Positions 23,134-34,931 of a DNA stretch of 64,000 nucleotides are shown here, in pieces (position 1 is the first letter of the stretch; every line of letters begins with the position of its first letter). Position numbers and translations under genes: made by a program. The stretch covers positions 16,135,566 through 16,199,565 of the forward strand of contig CM051458.1 in the NCBI GenBank assembly GCA_028274465.1. Direction: 5' to 3'. Under the pieces are notes generated by a model. That model saw nothing but the letters and a program-made list of their open reading frames with translations, had not been told where the DNA came from and made no database searches. The stretch is from Plantago ovata. Taxonomy: Eukaryota > Streptophyta > Magnoliopsida > Lamiales > Plantaginaceae.

Positions 23134-26100
23134 ATGGAGACCTCTGGCGAAATGGTACCGTTTCCACTGTTGATAGAGTCTAATTATAGAGCATGCACTA
23201 TTCCATATCGATTCCCTTCCGACGATCCGAAGAAGCCTACACCCATTGAGCTCTCGTGGATCAACCTCTTCGCCAATTCAATTCCTTCTTTCCGGTATCA
23301 CTTCACTACTCTACGCTCTGTTGATTTATTGATGAATTTATTAATTTACCTAGAAATGCTAATTTGTAATTACATTACTGATTACTGATCGAATGATTGA
23401 TCGATTAACTCCAGTAAACGCGCTGGGAGCGATGACACTGTTCCCGATGCTCCTGCTAGGGCGGAGAAGTTCGCTTTAAGGTACCTGTAGTGATGGCGAT
23501 GATGATGATACACTGCTACTTAACCTGTTACAGTTGCGTTTGCTGTTTTTAATTGATTTTTTTTTCCTTTCACTTTTTGGCTTGGTAGATATGCTGAAAT
23601 ACTGGAGGATTTGAAGAAGGATCCTGAGAGTCATGGCGGCCCGCCTGATTGCGTTGTATGTTCATTTCGCAGATTGAGTTCATTTGTTAATTGTGATTTG
23701 TTACTCTCGTTTGTATGAAGAGTTCTATGATCATGATCATTTCGTGGAATGTGTTCATTTGTTAATTGTGATTTGTTAGTCTCGTCTGTATGAAGAGTTG
23801 TGTGTTTTTCTATTATGAACAGCTCCTTTGCCAGCTTAGGGAGCAAGTCCTCAGGGAAGTTGGATTCAGAGATATATTCAAAAAGATAAAAGTAAGTTCA
23901 TCTATAATTTTCCAGAATGCTTACATTGTGTACAATATCCATGTGCATACAACTTATTTTAGCTCATTATAAGTCGAGGTCCCGAAACTCTGCCATGTTT
24001 TTGTCAGTTGGCTTGTGTCTTTGCTCCCTATTTTAACGTTTTGTCTGTTTTGAAAGATGAAGAGTATGTGTTTTGAGCGCTTTATTTGGATTTTACTGCA
24101 GGACGAAGAAAATGCCAAGGCACTGTCCTTGTTTGAGGAGGTTGTGCGTGTTAATGATTCTATTGAAGATGAAACCAAACGTGTTGAGAATTTGATTCGA
24201 GGAATCTTTGCTGGTAACATATTTGATCTCGGGTCAGCACAGGTATGATTTACTCTAACCTGAGTTGAGTAGCAATTACTTGTATTTTTTTCGGGATTAT
24301 ATTGCTCTTATCATTGTCTGCCGACAAGTTTCAAGGAACTGCATAGCTAAAGTAATGATGATAAGTTTAGCATTTGGCCTGGTATTTGTGAAGTTCAATA
24401 GTACTGCAGGCGTTTTGGTGAATGAATGAGTGAGGTTTCACATGTGATGGCAGTTTGCATGATTATTAATAATAATTTATGTTTTCTGAAGTTCAAATTA
24501 CTCACTCTGCACATGTACATATCATGCATTTAGTAATTCACATGTTAATCAAGCTATCTGTCATCTTCTCCATTGCATTACCCCTCATGATCCCATAACC
24601 ATCAGAGAAATAGTAAATACCAGATTTCTAAGTGCCCATTATCACATTACTAGCCATACTTGAATTAAATAATTCTGTTGTGCACATGAAACCATGCCTT
24701 GATTATTGAATGTGGCTAGTTTATGTAGTTGAAATGGCATCATCGGATCTAATTAGGTACTAACTGTTTCACCCTATATCTTGAAGCTGGCAGAGTTATT
24801 CGCCAAAGATGGTATGTCCTTTCAAGCTAGTTGTCAGAACCTTCTCCCTCGACCATGGGTAATTGATGATCTGGAAAAATTTATCTCAAAATGGGGACGT
24901 AAATCATGGAAAAAAGGTTAGTTCTGCGATTCCTGATAACGAGATACATTTTCAGTTGTTTGCTTTAAGCATTGTAATGGGTGAGTGCTCATCTCTTACT
25001 GACTTACTCAATTACGGTGCAGGCTGTAATCTTGCAGATAATTCTGGTGCAGATATAATTTTGGGTATATTACCATTTGCAAGGGAGCTACTCCGACGCG
25101 GTGTACAGGTCTGTTTCTTGATCCTTGTTTCTTGGTGAAGTTTCTGGATGATAATGCAGTAAGTAAGCAGATAAACAGCTTTCTCTTGATTACCAGTATA
25201 TGTTTCAAACGCCACATCATAGAAACACCAGACGATAAGAAAGGTCCTGCATATGTTATGTCCAGGCAGTTGATTCCAGATACTTGCATAATGCATTCCC
25301 TACATCAGGACATGTTCAGTGGAATTCAATCAAACATTAATCATATCGAACTAGCAGATGTCAAGTCTGTCAGTTGTGGAGCCATGAACCCTGCTCTATT
25401 AGCATTTATCTAAGGCATAAACATGTAATGCAACAGTTTTATGTGATGCTATTGGTATACTTACAAACAGTTCTTCCTCATGTTTCTAATCTTACTGCTG
25501 AATTTGTTGCCTTGTGTGTAGGTTGTGTTGGCGGTAAATGACTTGCCATCAATTAACGACATAACATATCCTGAGTTAGTCGAGATTATAGGAAAGGTAA
25601 TGATATTTTATTCTATAGCTGTTATAACTTCAAAAGAGGTTGAAGTTGTAACTTTGTTATTGCTTTGCAGTTGAGGGACGAGAATGGAACGCTTCTTGGA
25701 GTTGATACTTCAAATCTTTTAATTGCTAATTCTGGCAATGATTTGCCGGTAAGAAGTTTTATTTGTGGTATATTGGCAGTCTTCTAAAAATTGTTTCTTG
25801 TTTTAGGCTTCTTCAGTTAACTGATATGACCTTGTGTATTGCTCTAGGTTATTGACCTGACCAGAGTATCACAAGAAATAGCTTACCTAGCTACGGATGC
25901 AGACCTGGTGGTTATGGAAGGAATGGTAAGTGTTCTGGAGATTTTGCCTTTCAACATCAACTTAATTATTTGAAAGTGATCATGGCACACTTCAACACTG
26001 ATGTTTTCAGGTTTGCTATGCCCAGGCTGCATAATTATGTTATTGTGCACATAGAGATTTGAGAAATTATTGTTTCCATTAGAATGAATATCTCAATGGA

Positions 26101-27287
26101 AGTGTCTCTACATGAAATCCTTAGTCCTTAGATGAGCTTCTAGTGAAGTCTTCTGTGCAAATAACATTGAATATTTTACACAAAACACAAGATTTTATCT
26201 GTGCGTGAGAACATTTTCTTTTGGAAAAGCTTGAACACAACCTTAAAACTTGTATATATGGCTGTTTAGACATTGGTTGTCCACCATATAAAAGATGACA
26301 GAGAGAAACAGTGAAATTTATTCTGACTTCATTTTGTTCGATTCCAATTATTGTTTCTGTTGGTATGCGTTACATTACAACCAAGTCCTCATATTACTAT
26401 GTTGAAATTCTCATTGGCTTTCAGCTCCCGCTCCTGATTCACCATTGAAAAGGTCACCTGCTTTTGTTTGTTGGCCAAGGCATCATTCAGTTAAGACTTA
26501 AGAATGATTTTGTGCATCTTTGTTTTTTCTAAAAACAAAAACAATAAACAAAAATAAGTGGGATGCACAACGAGACAAAACCCTCTCCTTGTCCCCAAAT
26601 GACCTCCTACTTTACACATGGGAGACTAAGCTCTAGGGCCTAGGCGACCAATCCTCAACTGATTGTATGCATATTTAGACTACTTTATTCAAGTAGCATG
26701 GATAAATACTCTGTAAACTCCTTTAATTCCAGCAGATCTCCTTTGTTTATTTGTTTTCCCATACAACATCTTGCCCACCTGTAATGATATTATTAGACTG
26801 TTGTGCAATGTTAAATGTTTCTCTGGGATAAAATTCTCTTTGTTCCAAAAAAAATAAAAGCAGTCTACTAGGTGCAGCAGTTGCAAAAGCGAAATCAGAA
26901 ATGAAGAATGATCTTTTTACAGTTTTAAATAGTCGTCAGTTATCATTTTTGTATTTGTTTTGGCATTAGAAAAGTCCAAAACTTCATGTTTGTCAACATC
27001 TTTTTTGTCCAGGGGCGCGGAATAGAGACTAACCTTTATGCGCCGTTCAAGTGTGATTCCTTGAAAGTTGCGATGGTAATTCACAGAACTCCAAGAACTT
27101 AATATATGCACCATATTCACACCTCTATCTGCAAATTGATTGATTACTTTTGATGGATGTTTTCCCATTAATTTTGTTCCTATGTTGTCCCTTATCTCCT
27201 GTTCAGGTGAAGCACCTTGAGGTCGCTGAGTTTCTTGGAGGAAGGCTTTATGATTGTGTCATCAAGTTCAATGAGTTTCAGGGATAG
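23134..27287 (+). CDS. DUF89 damage-control phosphatase (At2g17340-like)
   Basis: Twelve exons: 23134-23294, 23415-23480, 23589-23655, 23823-23891, 24102-24242, 24787-24916, 25023-25108, 25522-25596, 25671-25748, 25848-25925, 27013-27075, 27207-27287. All introns are GT-AG; 1095 nt give 364 aa, close to the ~367 aa of the Arabidopsis protein as I recall it. The start METSGEMVPFPLL and SNYRACTIPYRFPSD are hallmarks of this group. Metal/phosphate-site motifs are DNSGADIILGILPFARELL, LLIANSGNDLP and DADLVVMEGMGRGIETNL. This family consists of metal-dependent phosphatases, related to the C-terminal domain of pantothenate kinase 4, thought to remove damaged phosphometabolites such as oxidised 4'-phosphopantetheine; no targeting peptide is evident, so probably cytosolic. 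Oddity: across exons 6/7, KKGCNLADNSG replaces the expected KKAVIFVDNSG, as if one extra A (24911-24915 run) and one missing T (about 25031) compensate each other. It is convergent with the transporter gene. Confidence 0.95.
26640..26855 (+). mobile_element. Possible LINE 3' tail in phosphatase intron 10
   Basis: In the long tenth intron the sequence ends AAATTCTCTTTGTTCC followed by an A-run, as in plant LINE 3' ends. No coding motif is recognised upstream, so the call is weak. Confidence 0.3.
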
Positions 27288-28429
27288 TAGTGCATATTCG
27301 TTATGGATCAGCATGAATCATTCCTGGCTGGAAATGTATGATGTTAATCAAACTTACGATCTCAGATCTCATGATCCGTCCATTCTTCCTATCTGGCTGT
27401 CAACCTAGTGTGGGTTGATATATATGCGATTTAATAATATTTTCACATTATATATGTATTTAAGTTCTCTAGGGGCTAGGAATTCTTATTTCAGACTTTA
27501 TTGTTGGGTGTATTTTTGGATGAGGCAGGATCTGAACTATGTAATTCATGCTACAGCTACACATTAATTTTAAAAGCGTGAGCTCAAGTTGCCGTTCTTC
27601 CCGTCCTGTAATTCTGTCCATATGTCTCGGACATTGTATTAGAGATTTGTCAGCTGCATGAATTCCTGTTAGACAATTAGCATTCAAATCATTACAGCAA
27701 TCTACTAATGTTTAAAAGATGGCATAACACCAAAATTTACCATGTACGCATTTGTCTAGTTCTTGTTTCTGCCTTTTTTCAACCAATTCAACCAAAATGT
27801 GCTTTAGAGCTAACACGGGGAGATTACATGATATGGAAAATGAAAGAATCCAACGGACATTTTACAATGTAATCCCATTCTGTAAGGAACTGAAGACTAC
27901 AATATTAGTGCAGTGTGCCAAATGACAGTTAAGATGGTTGATTCTCTCACTGCAGCTGTACACCAAAGCTTCTCTTGAAAGTGTTGGGCAATATTTAACA
28001 AACTTCTTCGGCTGTATATTCATGGAGAGATGTGTCAATGTCCAATTTACTATAACCAGAATTTTATCATCTTCATACAAGTACATATACTTGTTACATA
28101 CTTGATTAGCATTCTTGAACCTGCAGATAGCACTGAAGATTCTATTAGATTCTTACATTTTACACTTCGTATAGACATTTCCTTGAACTGAACCATCTCA
28201 ATTGTGTACTTTTTTCTTTTGTTTCTGGAGTCAGGGTTCAGCTAGCAGCAATGAGTAAAATACATTGAAACATTTTAAACATGTAAAAGTGTAGCCAAAA
28301 GACTCAACACTATTGATCACTCCAGAAAATTGAAAATACATATACATACAATAAAGATTGAAAAAAAAAAAAAAAAAAAAGTAAACAGCAGTTGCACTGA
28401 CCATTTGACAGTGAGAAACACATGCTGTG
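27288..28429. other. Intergenic region between convergent genes
   Basis: It holds the 3' UTRs of the two converging genes. No ORF of note was seen. A run of 20 A at 28361-28380 (poly-T on the transporter strand) lies 50 bp beyond the transporter stop. Confidence 0.6.
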
Positions 28430-31400
28430 CTATCTCTGGAGCTTCCCAATGGAGTGCAAGTATACTGCGACTGACACAACCCTGCAACCAGAATGTTTAG
28501 TCAGTCTCTTGGGATTCATGTTTCTCTGAGGGCAGTAGTAATAGTGCAGTGTATGAAGCTCAGTCAGTTGTCTGAATTGTCAAATCTTAAATATTATACT
28601 CACGTGGAACCAAGAAAGAAGGCAAGGGAGAGATGAAATCCAAACAGGAAAACAGACACAACGGCCGTCAACAGCATTGCAACTGATGTAGAGTACACCT
28701 ATAAGAGATATGCAAGTGTTAACAACTCCATTCATCATTTGCTGCCCAGGAAGGAGAAAGTGCAATACTACTTTGAATTCCAAATTATCAACTGGATAAA
28801 TGGCACTTCTTTTTTTTTTTTTTTCCTTTCCATAAAGGCGTAAAGTATACTATTATCCTGCCACAAATCCATTAGTCCATTACAATTGTGAACCTGATGC
28901 TAATCCAGATAATTCAAGAACTTGATTTGCAGCTATTTTAGGCTTCTACAGTGAAGCCACTAAAAGATGGGGTTTGGATATAACTAGGTTTTACAGGAAA
29001 GCTGCTAATCTCAATGTTGGTTATGTGATAGTGTGATACATAATCAACAATGAGCCAATAGATCCTAAAAAAGCATTTAGTTACAACTTTTCAAGTCGTC
29101 ACTTGTTTCATTTGTCACTGGCATTATATTATATCTGTATAACCAGAACTTCAATTATTTCTTCCTTTTTATTCCAGCATAATGGGAAAAGAAAATTCTT
29201 GTTACTGATCCACTCCATTAAAGCAGTATAATTTCTTTAAGATGCATCTCTTCAAAAGCCCAGCAGAAAGTACAATCGAGTAGATGATTGAAGCATAAAG
29301 GAAATTACAACCATACCTTGACTATATTGTCTGCATACTTCATTACCATTGAAACAGCAATACCGCTGCGTTGAGTAACCAAATTAGAGGACATTAGTGC
29401 AAAATTTATGTACAACAACTAATGCATGGTGCGAGGAAAGAGTAATAAAGGAGAAAATAGGGAGCAAAAGGAACCAGCACAACAACAGCACGATCAGCAA
29501 CTTGTGCTATGGATGGCAGAATACACACACCTCAGTGGGCCATTGGTACCAGCCCTTTTAGAGGCAGGGAAAAACTCGCCCCATGCCACGGTAAACTAGC
29601 CGTATAATTAGTCAACCCACGAGTACATGGCCCACTCATATATATTTAAAACAAAAGAGTATATTATATTACACAAGTTAGATGGGATTTCATTTAAAGT
29701 CTCATAGTGATTAGTCAGAGTTATTCATAAAGTTTTCATTACAGTGAATCAACGATCAAACTCTTCATTACGGCCCACTCCAGTTGCATTTATCAAGCTG
29801 CACTACATAGATAGATACAGTTTCATATAATCATCTGTGATCGAGGTACGATTTTTGTGAAGGATTTTGGAGAGGCCTATGTACAAACTACAAAATATAA
29901 TTGAAGTCCAAAACAACATAAATTAGATTTAAATAAAACCAATCATAACTTATTATACAGTGCAGCATAAAACAAGATCATAATTAACTGGATTAGATAA
30001 TAATTAATTATTTTGTCAGTCATGAAATTTATGAATAGTTGATGTTGGTTAGTTATAGGAAACAAAGAAAAAGTGATGGTGCAGGGCGGAGCGGGTTCCG
30101 AACCGGCCCATGGTGGAATGCCTCCCTGATACTTGGCAAGCTGGGCTGGTCTGGAAAATAAACTGGCACTATGGTGTGGTTTGGTTTGTTTAAACCCACA
30201 CATTCCTTTAATCTAGATGCAGCATAGTGGATTCCAACACCATGCGTCACTCATCTAATGAAAAATTAGGCTTTATTGTATTCTGAACGTATGCAAGGTC
30301 TGGAATGGGCACACTAAAGATACATAGAGTTGAGTGGTTTCTCTTTTTTCATATTACAATTTCTACATAGGTAGCTTATTTCAAGAACTCCAAAACAATC
30401 AACAAAGATCAGAAACCTAGGCAGTCAACATAACCAAGTAACACATGCTTATGTGCTAGCACATTAGTATGCACAAGTGTGTACACATCAAATGTTTCTT
30501 TCCAGGAGAGAATTACCATAGAAATTATGTTTATTGCTTACTCGACAAACAAGTTGTGACTCGTGAGCACACTTTCACACTTTATCGTATTTGATTGTTT
30601 CTTTTTTTCCAATTGTCAAATGAATGTACCAGTACCAATTGACTTTAGACAAACTTTTTTTTTCTTTCTACCTTGTAGCTAAATTCACTTGAAAAAAAGT
30701 ACCTGAGAGCATGGTTCAAGATCATGAGAACTGTAATTAGTGAATATCCGTGAAAGAAGCCCCTGTAAAATGAAAGATATAACATTAGCTTCCGATGTGA
30801 GAAATATATTTATAGCAAAGGTAGGATAACAGCAAACCACCACCAATAAACTGCTAAGACTTGAAAACTTCAACAAAACTATGTTCCAAGGCAAAACAAC
30901 ACTTGCAATTATGTTTCATTTGTAGAAGAATTTCCTGAAGTAAATTGTTTGAGAGGAATTGTATGATAAGTAAGATACTAATTGTCTTTCCAGAGATTTT
31001 TTCCATTGTTTGACCATACCAATGTCCATAATGATACACATATAGTGTGTGTTTTCCTAGAATTAGTCACACCCACAGCATATAAACATACAAGAGATGA
31101 GAAGTTTGGAATTACTTGTTCATGACAGCATCGAAATCTTGAACCACAATTGCAACAGCATTGAAAGCCATCCCAAATACGTACAACCAAAAGTTCTGAA
31201 CATTAATGTTCCTCGAAGGTCGTTTTTTAATTATAGCCTGCAAAAAACACAAGGAAATAAAGTAAACTAGATATAGCTATGATAATGATATTTGACAAAG
31301 AAAAATCCAACTTTACACAAGGTTTGAGTCTGCAAAATTACTATCCGTTTAATGATAAGAGATAAGAATGTTCTGTAGCTGTATTGATCACGTAAAACGT

Positions 31401-34158
31401 TTATGGAAATTAATAATAAGATAGATGCCATAGATTTACCTCTGTGTAGACTCCAGCAAAACCACTAAGAGAAGCCATTACCTGCAACAGATCCACCGAG
31501 AGTTATACATACTTCATTTCGGTTTTGGTAAAAAAACTACAAATGAAATCCCTTCTTTGCTTCTTTTTGTTAAGATGAAAACAAAAAGAAACTTCATATT
31601 CAGATGGAGCAACCAGAGAACCTTAAGGAGTTCTAGAAATTATTTTCTCCTTTTTGTTCCACAAGAAAATAAGATACATATGATTTTTAACTTTCCACTT
31701 ATTCTATCTATTTCCTAAGCTAAAATTTATTGCAATTTGCAAACTCTAACAAAAAAGGTAATACTATGTTATTTTGTTCCTCTAGAGAGTGACAATGGGG
31801 CATTCATATTAGCCTTAGTGACTTACGATTGCCATTACCCAACCTTGAAGAGGTGTTTGCAGCACTTGGTCAGAACTGCACAAAGAAGAGTATCTCAGAA
31901 AGGAAGAGTTAAGGTTGTAAACATGGACAAAGTTTAAGCAGCAGCAACATTATAGTAAGCAGGTAAAAACATAAAATAAAAATCTGCAGTGGACCGTCTC
32001 CCTCATGACATGGGCTATAGTATAGGGAAGCATGCACAGAGTTGATAACTTCCTCTCACAATGCTTATTTCTAAAATCCAGGAACGCCAGTGCAGAAATA
32101 TACTAACACCATGAAGATTGGTCTAAATTTATTCTCAAGCATGATGATGTAGATACACTGCTTATATTCTTACTTGGTATTAAGTTGTGCCGTTGTGCAC
32201 CCTGCACACAGTAAAATGAATGCTGCCCACTGAATTTCACTCAACCTGAAACAAAATGTTTCTGATCAAATGAGTGTTGTACAATGTATATAGTATATGC
32301 CAAACACATACTCTTGCATAAAAGCAATAAAGAAATGCTTGAGTAATTACACTTAAATTATAGACCTCCAGTTATATTTGCATATTTTATGAACTTAAAA
32401 CTGTTATATGTAACTTGAGAACCAGCTTACTTTCTCTTGAGAATAATACGATATAAAATCCCAGTGCTGATGATGTTAAAGTTCTTCAATATTTGGTATC
32501 CTGGAGCATCTACGTATAGAAAGATGTAATACTGCCACAGACAAACATCTTCAGGAAATAGCATTGTAGAAAATTTACAACATTTATCGGATAAGAATTC
32601 AGAATGATATCTTACTTGAAGCAAATTCTTGACAAGGTAAAGTGCTGCGGGGATGGGATAAACACTAACTTCATCAAATGTTGTACTCAACCTACAGTGT
32701 CAAGAAAGCAGGAAAAAGCAATTCAGCTCAATGAAATAGGGGCTTGGCTTGTGATCAGTAAACTACTGCACAGTAGAGTTCGGAATCATTTATACATTAC
32801 TTCATCAAGTTTGGCTAGAACTTATTTTGAAGTAATCATTTCTCAGAAATCATCAAGTTTAGCTAGAAGAACTTTCAAGAGCTTAAAATCATATAATCTC
32901 AGTTCGAGAACAATCACCACAAGGAAAGTAAAAATAATATTTCTCGATATTCAGAGTAACACGGGGTGTTAGGCATACATCCATGTTTTATTTCAGAGCT
33001 CTTACACATTTCACACCCACTCTAAACCAAGTTTCACTTCTACTCACATAATCTAGGCTTCTGAAATTTAATCCAAGAATCCAATCTAAGTCTATATTCA
33101 TTCCAACCAAATGACAGAATATTAGCATGTAATTTTTTCAGCCTTGCGGACTTAATGTGATGTGTGTTTATTCTTTTTTTTTTTTAAAGAACTTCGAGAA
33201 TTCATTGTCCTGTGACTTCTCTCGGTGAAGATGATGAACATTTACTGCTCAAATCCACAATATCCATAAGTTTGTCAAATATTAAAAGAGGAATGGATAA
33301 GGAAGGATGAGGAAAAACCTATTATCATCATTAACACCATCTTTCCTCCATATTCTTGCCAAGGCTGCAAGTGATAGTGCACATTTCAAAGCTTCTACCT
33401 AGTCAGAAGAACCAAAAGATTAAACTCCACATCATACCTCCAAGGCATGATTGAAAGCTGAATAATAATACATCAACGAATAACCTGGTACCAACAAGAC
33501 CAGTAGGCATATTACATACTCACCAAAAAGTTAGCAGTAGTGACACTATACTCATACTTGCCAGCTCTCTTTGACCATACAATGAGAATCGCTTGTGAAC
33601 TTGTTAGAACCGTCAGTGCAAGCGTTACGACTGACCTAATTATAGCATCGGCGAAATCAATTAAGAACCAATTATAACATTCATTCATCGAGCACTTAAC
33701 AAGCATAGAGCTACAAAAACGAAAATAATCAAAAACACACTCGTACTTCAGTTTCCACTTAGCTCGATCGCCTGAACCGACTCCTAAAGCAACTATGTTA
33801 CTGCTAGCTCCTGTAAGTAATACAAAACGACGACGATCAACAAAACCTAACCGTATACTAGACACATAACAGAGATAATCAGCATTTCAGCTGAGTGGAA
33901 ACAACAATGGCGGGAAAACAGTACCTGAGTGCGGCTTCCCTCGCAAGCTCTCAACATCGTCATGAACAATATCCTCGTCTTTGTCCTACATATATCGCAA
34001 TTTACCAGTGAAAGTGAGCTAAAACGAAGGCAGAATCCACATCGTCATCACAGATCACAAATGCGAAACAGTATGAGAGAAAGCTAACATGAATTTGCAG
34101 AATAGTAAGGTAACGGTTAGGGGAAACGGACCTGATCCTTGATTCTTCTGTACTCCAT
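28430..34158 (-). CDS. CMP-sialic-acid-transporter-like nucleotide-sugar transporter
   Basis: Fifteen exons on the minus strand, in coding order: 34132-34158, 33925-33985, 33741-33810, 33524-33635, 33319-33398, 32616-32691, 32431-32531, 32174-32245, 31827-31875, 31440-31481, 31116-31237, 30703-30762, 29317-29365, 28604-28698, 28430-28481. All junctions are GT-AG and phases agree; 1068 nt give 355 aa with no break. The start MEYRRIKDQ and DDVESLRGKPHSG match the plant CMP-sialic acid transporter 4/5 group (At4g35335/At2g43240). Family motifs: LTVLTSSQAILIVWSKRAGK, VDAPGYQILKN, NIISTGILYRIILKRKLS, GFAGVYTEAIIKKRPSRN, MVMKYADNIVKVYSTSVAML. It should be a multi-pass Golgi antiporter exchanging a nucleotide sugar for its nucleoside monophosphate. 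Plants are not known to make typical sialic acids, so the physiological substrate is uncertain. Its upstream region beyond 34358 is the inverted copy of the phosphatase promoter. Confidence 0.96.
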
Positions 34159-34357
34159 TCCGGGAACTTGTGTAGCTCACTCTTTCCTTGCTTCAGATTT
34201 GAATGTGCCAATTTTCATTTGTTACCCTTTGTTAAAATCTCTGGTAATTTTGGTTCTCGGGCGATAAAGGAAGACGAGATCTAAATCCGAAAGGCCTATA
34301 ACGAAGGCTTCAGTGTCAATTAGGCCAATATCGTATTTGACAGAGTGGTACAGAGTG
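34159..34357 (-). promoter_or_regulatory. Unique 5' leader of the transporter gene
   Basis: About 200 bp between the transporter start codon and the edge of the inverted-duplication arm. No TATA box is obvious. It is probably mostly 5' UTR, which would place the core promoter at or inside the duplicated arm. Confidence 0.4.
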
Positions 34358-34763
34358 CTCGAAGCTCCGATGATGAAGATGAACAGATTCGCTTTGTCTA
34401 CTGATGATTTTGGCTGATGATGCTCTCTTTACTTTAGCAGCGTTAATGGGGTAAAATCGTAGTTATAAGATGCACGAGTACGAATACGAGAAGAGTAAAG
34501 CGCGCGCGCTTGATTCTCGTTCTGTTTTCTTTTTCTTGTTCTTTGCTAGTTTTGCTTTGAGGAGTCTCTTTCACACCTGATCAACACAAGATTCTCAAGA
34601 ATATGCCCATGCAATTAATATACTTGGACTTTAATAATTGTTACTTGTAGAGTAGAGTACTGTAGGTGGAATTGTTGGAAATTCCATTTTTTTATGTGCC
34701 CGTATTTTTTCGGAAAGTGGTGGCCACATATTCGTGGAATATGTCAGCATATGTTATACGGTA

Positions 34764-34931
34764 TTTTTTTTTTTAGAAACAGAAACTTTTCATTCATTCA
34801 TCATCCAAAAAAGAAGTACAAGCAATCAAAGCATTACAAGAACTCATGGAATGTAGCAGGTAGTACACTACCATCCTCTAGTCCTACAACATTCTTTGCT
34901 AAAGCATGGGCTTAAATATTCCCTTGCCGCC
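34764..34931 (-). mobile_element. 5'-truncated LINE tail (third copy, inverted)
   Basis: Poly-T at 34764-34774 and the minus-strand frame AHALAKNVVGLEDG, identical in type to 22557-22724. It was carried here by the inverted duplication. Confidence 0.75.

Larger units (their letters stand above)
21382..24337 (+). repeat. Second copy of gap-flanking segment (better quality)
   Basis: It starts AAGTGCAATACCG, as at 18354, and continues past 24337 into unique gene sequence. Phosphatase exons 1-5 are open here, so this copy should be taken as the reference for the locus. Its first ~1.75 kb (to 23130) also matches the right arm at 34358-36115, inverted. Confidence 0.9.

Noticed and set aside
29480-30250. 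Possible hAT-like MITE in the transporter intron (GGGCC.. ends near 29537 and 30110)
   Set aside because: The ends match only over a few bases and no target duplication was found; not distinguishable from ordinary intron sequence.
31737-31937. 66-aa plus-strand ORF
   Set aside because: It overlaps exon 9 of the transporter on the opposite strand and has no features of its own.
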